From: Galbibacter kalidii
GTDB lineage: Bacteria > Bacteroidota > Bacteroidia > Flavobacteriales > Flavobacteriaceae
Length of the DNA stretch: 64,000 nucleotides
Direction of reading: 5' to 3'
NCBI RefSeq assembly: GCF_026241135.1
Contig: NZ_JAPFGA010000001.1
Span: 434,001 to 498,000 of the forward strand
Part shown: positions 52,258 to 60,540 of the stretch, piece after piece
How the letters are laid out: each line of letters opens with the position of its first letter
Position numbering within the stretch: position 1 is the stretch's first letter
The notes under the pieces: generated by a model
Told to the model about the DNA's origin: nothing
What the model saw: only the letters and a program-made list of their open reading frames with translations
Databases searched by the model: none
Position numbers and translations under genes: made by a program

Positions 52258-53535
52258 ATGAAGTATATAACCCATCTCTTTCTGTTGTCTATTCTAATTT
52301 TGGGGTGCCAGTTTAAGTCCAAGCAAAAAAATAGTAATGAAAATTTAGCTAAAGAGGAGCCTACATTCAGTTTAAACGAGGCGATCAATTATTGTACAGC
52401 ACAGGCATCACAGACACTTAAACTTATCCCTGAAGGAGAATTGCTACCGAGAAATATCACTAGGGAAAACAATAATGAGTGGAAATATGTTTCTTATAAA
52501 GACTGGACCAGTGGTTTTTGGCCGGGAATATTATGGTATTTATATGAATATACAGGTGATGAAAAATGGAGACAGGAAGCAGACCGTTATAGCCGTTACC
52601 TTATTCCCCTGTCCAACCAATCGGCTATAGATCATGATCTTGGTTTTCAGGTGTTCAACAGTCTTGGAAATGGATATAAGTTAACGAAAGAGCAAGAATA
52701 TAAAGAAATTGTTTTACGAACAGCCGATACCCTGGCAACCCTGTATAATCCGAATGTAGGCACTATTTTGTCGTGGCCCCGTGAGGTGCCCGGAATGGAA
52801 TGGCCCCAACACAATACCATCATGGATAATATGATTAATCTGGAATTGCTGTTTTGGGCTTCAAAAAACGGGGGTACGGATTCGCTTTATGATGTGGCGG
52901 TAAACCATGCCCAAACCACTATGGAAAACCATTTCAGGGAGGATTATAGCTCTTATCATGTAGTAGTGTATGATACATTAACAGGTAAACCAATTAAAAA
53001 AGTAACCCATCAGGGGTATAGTGATGATAGTATGTGGGCGAGGGGACAAGCTTGGGCTATTTATGGTTATACTATGGTGTATAGGGAAACCAAGGATCCA
53101 AAATTCCTTGATTTTGCCCAAAAGGTTACTGATGTTTACCTTAAAAGGTTACCGAAAGATATGATCCCGTATTGGGATTTTAATGTCTCTAATATTCCTA
53201 ATGAACCCAAAGACGCTTCGGCAGCTGCTGTTACCGCATCAGCTCTTTTGGAGCTTTCTGATTATTTGGATGATACTGAAAAAAGTAATTTTTATAGGGA
53301 ATCAGCAGAAAAAATGATTAGGGAACTGTCTTCCTCCCGATACCAGAGTAGAGAGAAGAATACGGCATTTTTACTTCATTCAACAGGCCATTATCCAAAC
53401 GGAAGTGAAATTGACGCATCAATTATTTATGCGGATTATTATTATTTGGAAGCTTTGTTACGATTGAAGAAATTACAGGAAGGAGTTCCCGTAATTGACA
53501 CAGCACATAATACAAGAACAAGTAGCGGACTATAG
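52258..53535 (+). CDS. GH88 unsaturated glucuronyl hydrolase, lipoprotein
   Basis: The 425-residue lipoprotein (LILGCQ) has the GH88 alpha/alpha barrel with YKDWTSGFWPGILWYLYEYTGD, the two catalytic-site Asp in SAIDHDLGFQ and TIMDNMINLELLFWAS, and GYSDDSMWARGQAWAIYGY. The family hydrates the 4,5-unsaturated uronate at the non-reducing end left by lyases. It therefore pairs with the heparinase-like lyase and the giant alginate-lyase-like protein. The sialidase-fold gene follows about 25 bp later. Confidence 0.92.
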   Translation: MKYITHLFLLSILILGCQFKSKQKNSNENLAKEEPTFSLNEAINYCTAQASQTLKLIPEGELLPRNITRENNNEWKYVSYKDWTSGFWPGILWYLYEYTGDEKWRQEADRYSRYLIPLSNQSAIDHDLGFQVFNSLGNGYKLTKEQEYKEIVLRTADTLATLYNPNVGTILSWPREVPGMEWPQHNTIMDNMINLELLFWASKNGGTDSLYDVAVNHAQTTMENHFREDYSSYHVVVYDTLTGKPIKKVTHQGYSDDSMWARGQAWAIYGYTMVYRETKDPKFLDFAQKVTDVYLKRLPKDMIPYWDFNVSNIPNEPKDASAAAVTASALLELSDYLDDTEKSNFYRESAEKMIRELSSSRYQSREKNTAFLLHSTGHYPNGSEIDASIIYADYYYLEALLRLKKLQEGVPVIDTAHNTRTSSGL

Positions 53536-53561
53536 CTATTGATCTTTTTGTATTTTTGAGC

Positions 53562-54602
53562 ATGAAAAAAATTTTAATAGGTTTCTTATTTATTGTTGGC
53601 CTCCAGTCAATAAATTCTCAACACCTTACTGTAGATGTTAAAATTATCGATGAAGGCTTTGTCTATCAAAAAGCACCGTTTTCACAGTGTCATTCCTCTA
53701 CGTTGGTTGAATTGGATAACGGGAATATAATGGCCGCCTGGTTTGGCGGAACTCATGAACGGCATCCCGATGTAAGCATTTATAGTGCTGTTTATAATGG
53801 GGAAAAATGGTCAGAACTTGAAGAAATTGCCAATGGAGTTGTTGATGACTCCATTAGATATCCGACCTGGAACCCTGTGTTATTCAAAAACAATAACGGA
53901 GCCCTGTTCCTATATTACAAAGTTGGCCCATCGCCGAGCGAGTGGTGGGGCATGTACAAAACATCAGAAGATGATGGAAAAACATGGTCGGAAGCCAAAA
54001 AACTTCCTGATTCTATTTTAGGACCTATAAAAAATAAACCAATACAGCTTAATGATGGAACAATAATTAGTCCTTCGAGTACAGAGGATGGAAATATTTG
54101 GAGAGTTCATATGGAAATTTCTTCTGATGAAGGTTATACATGGAAGAAAGTTTCGGTAGATCCCGAATCAGAGTATAAGGCCATTCAACCAACCTTGATT
54201 AAACTGGCCGACGGAACTATTAAAGCATTGATCCGAAGCGATCAGAATGTGATTATGGAAAGTGAAAGTACCGATGAGGGAAAGACATGGACTAAGTTAA
54301 AAAAAACAGATATAGCCAATCCGAATTCGGGCATCGATGCAATAACGTTGAAGGACGGAAACCATTTACTGGTTTATAACCCGATGACAAGTGGAAAAAA
54401 TTGGTGGGAAGGAAGAAGTCGGCTTCATCTGGCATTTTCCAAAGATGGAAGAAATTGGGACGATATTTATATTTTGGAAAACCAAGAGGAAGGAGAATAC
54501 AGTTATCCTGCAATTATACAGGCCGAAAACGGAATGATTTACATAACCTACACATATGACCGTAAAAAAATAAAATACTATAAATTAAAGATCATGAAGT
54601 AG
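53562..54602 (+). CDS. Sialidase-fold (BNR/Asp-box) secreted protein of unknown specificity
   Basis: The 346-residue protein (ATG 53562 preferred over the TTG at 53556) has a signal peptide (ILIGFLFIVGLQSINSQ) and repeated Asp boxes: SEDDGKTWSE, SSDEGYTWKK, STDEGKTWTK and SKDGRNWDD, which mark a six-bladed sialidase propeller. It starts with the conserved FSQCHSSTLVELDNGNIMAAWFGGTHE. Automatic annotation would say exo-alpha-sialidase. Sialic acid is unlikely in this uronate PUL; related propellers act as rhamnosidases, lyases or arabinanases. It lies directly behind GH88, so its product or substrate probably includes uronic acid. Confidence 0.75.
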   Translation: MKKILIGFLFIVGLQSINSQHLTVDVKIIDEGFVYQKAPFSQCHSSTLVELDNGNIMAAWFGGTHERHPDVSIYSAVYNGEKWSELEEIANGVVDDSIRYPTWNPVLFKNNNGALFLYYKVGPSPSEWWGMYKTSEDDGKTWSEAKKLPDSILGPIKNKPIQLNDGTIISPSSTEDGNIWRVHMEISSDEGYTWKKVSVDPESEYKAIQPTLIKLADGTIKALIRSDQNVIMESESTDEGKTWTKLKKTDIANPNSGIDAITLKDGNHLLVYNPMTSGKNWWEGRSRLHLAFSKDGRNWDDIYILENQEEGEYSYPAIIQAENGMIYITYTYDRKKIKYYKLKIMK

Positions 54603-54736
54603 TTAGAAACTTAACTGATTTGTATGATTGCTTATAGTTGTTTATTTATAATGCGAAGTATTGGTACGGTTTTATACGATAAAATGATTCATCCTTTATG
54701 CCGGAGTGTTATGGTATCAAGGAGAATCAAATGCAA

Positions 54737-54880
54737 TAATGCTAAAGAAGACAAAAGTCCACTCATTAAAAGTACCTTATACCCCAATTATCATATAATC
54801 GACGCACAATGTTTTATTGATGATGATAGACGGATCTATCTTTATTGGGGATCAGCTTTGCTGTGAAAAAAATAGAAGAC
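54737..54880 (+). pseudogene. Fragment of a GH43 gene nearly identical to 570-730
   Basis: By hand count about 106 of 113 bases match 570-682 (AATGCTAAAGAAGACAAAAG onward). Then a 29-bp deletion joins GGGGATCAG to a TTTGCTGTGAAAAAAATAG piece similar to 715-735. Only the central part of the propeller, including the YHIIDAQCFIDDD block, remains. No signal peptide, first Asp or acid Glu is left. It sits between the sialidase-fold gene and the DUF2264 gene. Confidence 0.85.
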
Positions 54881-54949
54881 CTACCAAAACACCTTATGTA
54901 AGATAAACTGTACGCTCCGCTAGCCTCTATACAGATTTCACATAAAATG

Positions 54950-55098
54950 TTGCATTAACATTTATTTTTTGTTTTATTAATAGTTTAATGTACTTTTAAT
55001 TCTAAATCAACCAACCAGACCTTCTTGTCAAGAGGATTTTTTCTTGCTATAATACTTATTGTGTTATAGCAACAGGTTTTGATTTTACAATAAGGATT
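54950..55098 (+). promoter_or_regulatory. Leader of the DUF2264-GH16 gene with hairpin
   Basis: TTAACATTTATTTTTT and the following T-rich stretch resemble the HTCS leader at 10110-10200. TTGCTATAA (55044) and TTATAGCAA (55064) form a perfect 9-bp stem with an 11-nt loop 27 bp before the ATG. No 21-bp direct repeat of the HTCS type was found here. The rest of the 54603-55098 gap holds only the GH43 fragment. Confidence 0.45.
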
Positions 55099-57093
55099 AT
55101 GAAAAAGAAAATAAACATATTGATAGGCTTAGGCTTTCTATTGTTTTTACTAACACCTTGCAAAACTTCCGGGCAAACCATTTCCGGAGCAAAAGAACGG
55201 GCGTATTTTGTGAATATGCTCACCAAAATTGCAGATCCGGTGCTGGAGAATCTGAGTAAGGATCAGCTAAAAGAAAATATGCCTGTGGAAAAGGCCGTTC
55301 ACCCCTATGGAGGCAGGGAAGATGTTACTCATCTGGAAGCTTTGGGAAGGACGTTAGCCGGTATGGCTCCGTGGCTTGAACTAGGTCCGGACGACACCGA
55401 AGAAGGCAAACTCCGCGAAAAATATATTCGATTGGCTTTAAAAGGGATTAAAAATGCTGTTGACCCTGATGCCAAAGATTATATGAACTTTACTAAAGGA
55501 GGGCAACCTCTTGTTGATGCTGCATTTTTGGCAGAAGCATTAATCCGCGCCCCGAATCAATTGTGGGAACGACTCGATAGTTCGACTCAGCATAATATTA
55601 TAAAAGAGTTTAAAAAAACAAGGGATATTTCACCTTACTATATGAATTGGTTGCTCTTTAGTGCCACTATTGAGGCGGCTTTACTAAAGTTTGAGGGAAA
55701 GGCAGATATGGTCCGCTTGGAATATGCCCTCTTTAAACATGATGAATGGTATCTGGGTGACGGAATTTATGGAGATGGTCCGGATTTTCACTGGGATTAT
55801 TACAATAGTTATGTTATCCAGCCCATGATGCTGGATATACTTTCAGTATTAAAAGAAAAGAAGGAGCATTTAAAACACTGGGTATATAAAAACAAATTTA
55901 TAAACCAGGGCGATGTTTTTTTAGATCGTGCACAACGTTATGCTGCCGTCCAAGAACGGTTAATCTCTCCCGAAGGGACTTTTCCACCCATAGGACGTTC
56001 GTTGGCATATAGGTGTGGTGCATTTCAGCTGCTTTCACAAATTGCTTTAAAGCAACAATTACCGGATAATCTTAACCCGGCACAGGTACGTTCTGCATTA
56101 TATGCGGTTATTAAAAAACAGATGGAAGCACCACAAACCTTCGATGAAATGGGGTGGCTTACTATTGGTTTTTATGGACATCAAAAAGAAATAGCAGAAC
56201 CATATATCTCTACCGGAAGCCTGTATTTATGTACTGCTGCTTTTTTGGTATTGGGTCTGCCGGAACAAACCCTGTTTTGGGCAGCCCCATCTGCCGACTG
56301 GACACAAAAAAGTGTATGGGGAGGAGGTGAGGCACCAATAGATCATGCCTATTATCCAAATCAACTTAAAAAAGAGGAAGGTTGGGAAACTGTAATAGAC
56401 AATGATTCTTTTGAAGATATACGGAAATTTAAGGCTAATTGGAATTATTTTTATCCCTGGGGAAATGACCATAATGGATCAGCAAGGATGTACAGGTCAC
56501 AGGTTAAGCTTGAAAATAATTCACTGCATTTAAAAGCTTCACCTGTCGCAGAAAGCGAGGGGAAAAGTTCATCGCCACCACATTTAGCGATTAAATACCG
56601 ATCTGGAGCCATACATGCTAAACACCAGATAAAAATATCAAAAGAACATCCCGAATACACGGTGTCAGGCGAATTTAAAGCTCCGACCGGACAAGGGACA
56701 TGGCCGGCATTTTGGTTGACAGCAGTTGATGGTTGGCCACCGGAAAGTGATATCCTGGAATTTAAAGGAGATGCAATAAACTGGCAGAACACTTTTATAA
56801 CACCAAATAATGTTACCACAATTAAAAGGACATTGAAGGATGCATCTGATAATTGGCATACTTATTCGGTTAAATTAAAGTACATTGATGATGAACATAC
56901 TTCCATCATTTATTATATAGATGGAGAGCAAACAGGGATTCATTACACAAACTTTACAAACAAGCCTTTATGGCTTATCATCAACTTACAAATGGAGGGT
57001 TCTTCAGGTGAGCCTGGCCCCAATTCGGAAACATCCTATTTTGCAAGAAATGTTACAGTAAAGAGAAAACTAATGAATGAAGACAATAATTAA
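55099..57093 (+). CDS. DUF2264 (GH154-like) domain fused to a GH16-like domain
   Basis: The 664-residue secreted protein has a signal peptide, then a DUF2264 alpha/alpha barrel (about 27-400: YGGREDVTHLEALGRTLAGMAPWLEL, DGIYGDGPDFHWDYYNSYVIQPMM, WGGGEAP). A concanavalin-type domain follows (about 428-660) with the GH16 catalytic motif ExDxxE in PESDILEFKG and NWHTYSVKLKYID. To my knowledge DUF2264 corresponds to GH154, which includes exo-beta-glucuronidases; GH16 contains endo-beta-1,3/1,4-glucanases and galactanases. One chain may therefore cut the backbone and remove glucuronate. The GH2 beta-glucuronidase follows 26 bp downstream. Confidence 0.8.
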   Translation: MKKKINILIGLGFLLFLLTPCKTSGQTISGAKERAYFVNMLTKIADPVLENLSKDQLKENMPVEKAVHPYGGREDVTHLEALGRTLAGMAPWLELGPDDTEEGKLREKYIRLALKGIKNAVDPDAKDYMNFTKGGQPLVDAAFLAEALIRAPNQLWERLDSSTQHNIIKEFKKTRDISPYYMNWLLFSATIEAALLKFEGKADMVRLEYALFKHDEWYLGDGIYGDGPDFHWDYYNSYVIQPMMLDILSVLKEKKEHLKHWVYKNKFINQGDVFLDRAQRYAAVQERLISPEGTFPPIGRSLAYRCGAFQLLSQIALKQQLPDNLNPAQVRSALYAVIKKQMEAPQTFDEMGWLTIGFYGHQKEIAEPYISTGSLYLCTAAFLVLGLPEQTLFWAAPSADWTQKSVWGGGEAPIDHAYYPNQLKKEEGWETVIDNDSFEDIRKFKANWNYFYPWGNDHNGSARMYRSQVKLENNSLHLKASPVAESEGKSSSPPHLAIKYRSGAIHAKHQIKISKEHPEYTVSGEFKAPTGQGTWPAFWLTAVDGWPPESDILEFKGDAINWQNTFITPNNVTTIKRTLKDASDNWHTYSVKLKYIDDEHTSIIYYIDGEQTGIHYTNFTNKPLWLIINLQMEGSSGEPGPNSETSYFARNVTVKRKLMNEDNN

Positions 57094-57119
57094 CTCATAA
57101 TCAATTAAAATTCTAACTT

Positions 57120-58970
57120 GTGAAAAAATCAATTTTATACCTGCTTATATTTTTAACAGGTGTATCTGTCAAGGGACAGGAAGACCTGATCAGTAATACC
57201 CAGGGAAGGGAAACAGTCTCCCTGAACGGAACATGGCATTATATAGTTGACCCTTATGAAACCGGGTTTTATGATTATCGTTTCAGGGAACGAAGGGAAA
57301 CCGATGGAGGTGCTTACTGGAACAAATTTGTGAAAAAAAAGAAAACTGACTGGACCGAACACGGATACCAGGCACCCTACAATATAAAAGTTCCCGGTGA
57401 TTGGAATTCGCAAGACCGGCAATTTGTTTATTATGAAGGGACTGTGTGGTACCAGCGGAATTTTGACAAACCCGAAATGTCTTCAGACGAAGATGTATAC
57501 CTTTACTTTGGTGCGGTAAACTACGAAGCCCATGTGTATTTGAACGGAAAAAAACTGGGAATGCACAAAGGAGGCTTCACCCCTTTTAATTTTAAGGTTC
57601 CAGGAGAATTGCTAAAGGATAAAGATAATTTTTTGGTAGTCCGGGTAAATAACGAACGCCATCCGGAAGAGATCCCTACCGTAAATACCGACTGGTGGAA
57701 TTATGGCGGTATTACCCGTGATGTAAAACTGGTCATGGTTCCGAAGCAGTTTATTCAGCAATATCATGTCCAGTTAAATCAGGATCAGGATATTATAAAG
57801 GCACAACGATCAAAAAAATATGGTATTAAAGGCTGGGTCAAACTGAACGAAGCCGTTACCGATGCAGAGGTTAGCATGGAAATTCCCGAGCTGAAAGTGA
57901 AGAAACGATATAAGGTGACAGGCGATTCCCTTAGGTTTGAATTCGATGTAAAAAGAATCAGCCTTTGGTCTACCAATAATCCGAAGTTGTATGATGTATC
58001 CCTAAAACTCAATGGAAGCTCTGTTACTGATAAGATCGGTTTCAGAAAAATTGAAGTGGACGGAAAAAAAATCCTGCTGAACGGCAAACAGATTTTTCTG
58101 AGGGGGATTAGTATACACGAAGAGATTCCCCAGGAAGCAAGAAGGGCCAATAGCAAAAAAGATGCAGCACAGTTGTATAGCTGGGTAAAAGAACTGGATG
58201 CTAATATGGTGCGTCTGGCACATTATCCGCACAATGAATACATGCCGCGTATGGCCGATTCGCTCGGTATCCTGGTTTGGACAGAGATCCCAGTATACTG
58301 GACCATTGATTTCGGGAATCGTGAAGTGTTGAAAAAAGCACAAAAACAGTTAAGGGAAATGATTTCCCGTGACCGGAACCGAGCATCGGTAATCATCTGG
58401 TCGGTAGGTAATGAAACCCCGGTTAGTGAGACCCGTACCAAATTTATGAGCACTTTGGTAAAAGAAACTAAAAAGTCAGACCCCACACGTTTGGTTTCAG
58501 CAGCATTAGAGGTAGGGTATAATAAAGGAAGAAATTACGTAGATGATCCATTGGGAGAGTATACAGACATCGTTTCTCTAAATGAATATCTGGGTTGGTA
58601 TGGAGGTTTGCCCGATGCCTGTAAAACTGCGCAATGGGAAACAAAATATAACAAGCCTTTCTTTATCAGTGAAACCGGTGCCGGGGCAAAAGGAGGTTTT
58701 CACGATGAAAAGGAAATGCGATTTAGCGAAGAATATCAGAAATGGTATTATGAGGAGCAGGTAGCCATGTTCAAAGAGCGTTTCCCAGATAATTTTAGCG
58801 GTGTATCCCCTTGGATACTTGTCGATTTCCGTTCTCCCAGAAGAAACAACCCGGATTACCAGGAAGGTTGGAATCGTAAAGGGTTAATAGATAATAAGGG
58901 AAATAAAAAACTGGCTTTTTATGTGCTTCAACAATATTATAAAGAACTGAAAGAAAAGGCTGGGCATTAG
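57120..58970 (+). CDS. GH2 beta-glucuronidase
   Basis: The 616-residue protein (GTG start, signal SILYLLIFLTGVSVKG) has the compact beta-glucuronidase GH2 layout of three domains and no DUF4982. The acid/base Glu is in IIWSVGNETPVS (about 432), the nucleophile in FFISETGAGAKGG (about 517), and the uronate-recognising NxK motif is present as WNRKG (about 585). It would release terminal beta-glucuronic acid, feeding fructuronate reductase and UxuA. It follows the DUF2264-GH16 gene closely, so both should be co-transcribed and act on the same glucuronylated glycan. It is the last PUL gene before the strand switch. Confidence 0.9.
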   Translation: MKKSILYLLIFLTGVSVKGQEDLISNTQGRETVSLNGTWHYIVDPYETGFYDYRFRERRETDGGAYWNKFVKKKKTDWTEHGYQAPYNIKVPGDWNSQDRQFVYYEGTVWYQRNFDKPEMSSDEDVYLYFGAVNYEAHVYLNGKKLGMHKGGFTPFNFKVPGELLKDKDNFLVVRVNNERHPEEIPTVNTDWWNYGGITRDVKLVMVPKQFIQQYHVQLNQDQDIIKAQRSKKYGIKGWVKLNEAVTDAEVSMEIPELKVKKRYKVTGDSLRFEFDVKRISLWSTNNPKLYDVSLKLNGSSVTDKIGFRKIEVDGKKILLNGKQIFLRGISIHEEIPQEARRANSKKDAAQLYSWVKELDANMVRLAHYPHNEYMPRMADSLGILVWTEIPVYWTIDFGNREVLKKAQKQLREMISRDRNRASVIIWSVGNETPVSETRTKFMSTLVKETKKSDPTRLVSAALEVGYNKGRNYVDDPLGEYTDIVSLNEYLGWYGGLPDACKTAQWETKYNKPFFISETGAGAKGGFHDEKEMRFSEEYQKWYYEEQVAMFKERFPDNFSGVSPWILVDFRSPRRNNPDYQEGWNRKGLIDNKGNKKLAFYVLQQYYKELKEKAGH

Positions 58971-59072
58971 AATATTTAAACAAATGAAAATAAGAACATC
59001 TATGTAAAATTTATAATTCTGGGAGAAATCCCTTGCCTTTAGGCGAAACTTCAGTTTGAAATCTAAGGTTTG

Positions 59073-59126
59073 TCCCCTCCTAACCTCCCCCAAGAGGCTC
59101 CTTTGGAGGGGCTGGGGGGAGGGCTC
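59073..59126. repeat. G/C-rich palindromic repeat (REP-like) between convergent genes
   Basis: In an AT-rich gap, CCCCTCC and CCTCCCCC are followed by GGAGGGG and GGGGGAGG, giving alternative strong hairpins around AAGAGGCTCCTTT. It lies between the convergent GH2 and permease genes and may end both transcripts. Composition is unlike everything around it. Confidence 0.65.
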
Positions 59127-59190
59127 TTTAGCCAGAGAGTAGTTTATTTGATTTAGTGATTAGGATTGAAATTGATTATCTATGAATACC

Positions 59191-60540
59191 TCAAAGAAGA
59201 TGGACTTTCCTTTTAAAAATAAACCAGCCGAGAGTACCGAAAAGCACAATAAAAATGAGTAGTGGCGTGTACAGTCTTGTTCTGTTTATCGGAGTTTCAT
59301 CGGAAAAGACCTCCACCTTAAAATCATCCCAGTTTTCAGAAGCTACCGCAGCTTCGCTGAATATTTTGGGATAGAAGTAGAGCCTCAATCTTTCGTGAAA
59401 CCGACCTGTTTCATCCAAAAAGTGCAATTGATTGTCCAAACCGGATTTAGCGATATCGTTAAGGGAAAGCTGTAAATGGAGTGTTGGTATAAATTGTGCA
59501 ATCCAGGAAGCGGCAGTGTTTCTTTGCCCGAGCTTTTCCCTTAATGCCGTGGATTGCTCCGAAGTTTCGTCATCTCCCATTTGTTGCATGGCGTAATACC
59601 AAAGCCAGCTAAAGTCGCCTTCGGGCAATGTGAACTTTTTGAACTGGGGGTAGTGCGCATAGAATTTGTCCATGGTCAGTTCCTTATCCATATCCCATTT
59701 TTCGTGATATCCTCTTCGTTGCTTTACTGTGGTTTCAAGGGCTTCGGGAATCGGATATCTGCTTTGCAGATCATTATTGATGGCAGCGGGCAGGACAAAT
59801 ACAAGCAAGATCCATATGGAAAGAAGGATAATCGCATTGAAATTAGAACTTTTTTGCAGTGATGCCACAAAAAAACAAATAGCAAACCATACCAGGATAT
59901 ACAAAACAGAAACCAGGAAGAAGGTCAGAAAAGTCGTATCCGGTGCAATCCCCAATATCGGGACAGTAATGGCATATAAAAACAGTAAGGTTCCGATAGT
60001 AACCAGTAGTCTTACACCAAAAGATTTGAGGACAAACCCCAAGGGATTTTTACTCTGAACCGCAATAATCTTCCAGATACCGCTTTCTTTTTCTTCGGAT
60101 ATAATGTTATAGGTAAAAGAAATGATAAGCAGGGGAAACAGGAAAATAAGCACAAAACTAAAGTCAATATTGCCAATGAACAGATTGTATGGATTATTGA
60201 GATCTGAATCATATTTTTGGGCTTCCAGGGTGCGTATGGTCACACTTTTGACCGAGGGATTAACATCGCGCTGCCCGATGGACAGGGCATTTAATGCCGG
60301 GGTACTGTTTACCAGTGAAAACTTGATGTAGTACAACATCAGGCCCAGATCGTCTTTGTTGTATTCGGCATGGCGTTCTATATGCTCTTGCTGGTACCGA
60401 GCCGTTTCGTCAATGCTTCGGTTTATTTTTTCGATATGCTGTTTCCCGACCAAAAGACTTATGATACCAGCCAGAACGATAAAGGACAGCCCTATCTCTA
60501 CACTGTTGGAGCGGATGAAATTTATAAATAATAGTTTCAT
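59191..60540 (-). CDS. ABC-2 type transporter permease (DUF3526-like), second of pair
   Basis: The 449-residue membrane protein has an N-terminal helix, a large extracytoplasmic part (about 35-115), a helix cluster with the ABC-2 signature SEEKESGIWKIIAVQSKNPLG, a second soluble stretch and a last helix (LLIFIVLFGTLGWFIF). Its start overlaps the stop of the upstream permease by one base (TAATG), so the two are coupled and probably form a heterodimer. The required ATPase is not in the window. It belongs to the TonB-receptor cluster and not to the PUL. Confidence 0.8.
   Translation of the reverse strand: MKLLFINFIRSNSVEIGLSFIVLAGIISLLVGKQHIEKINRSIDETARYQQEHIERHAEYNKDDLGLMLYYIKFSLVNSTPALNALSIGQRDVNPSVKSVTIRTLEAQKYDSDLNNPYNLFIGNIDFSFVLIFLFPLLIISFTYNIISEEKESGIWKIIAVQSKNPLGFVLKSFGVRLLVTIGTLLFLYAITVPILGIAPDTTFLTFFLVSVLYILVWFAICFFVASLQKSSNFNAIILLSIWILLVFVLPAAINNDLQSRYPIPEALETTVKQRRGYHEKWDMDKELTMDKFYAHYPQFKKFTLPEGDFSWLWYYAMQQMGDDETSEQSTALREKLGQRNTAASWIAQFIPTLHLQLSLNDIAKSGLDNQLHFLDETGRFHERLRLYFYPKIFSEAAVASENWDDFKVEVFSDETPINRTRLYTPLLIFIVLFGTLGWFIFKRKVHLL

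Noticed and set aside
51909-52388. 159-residue minus-strand ORF
   Set aside because: It overlaps the MITE-like element and the start of GH88 on the other strand; its length comes from AT-rich sequence.
53562-54602. Sialic-acid utilisation locus
   Set aside because: Only the propeller fold suggests sialidase; no sialic-acid transporter, lyase or epimerase was seen and the context is uronate degradation.
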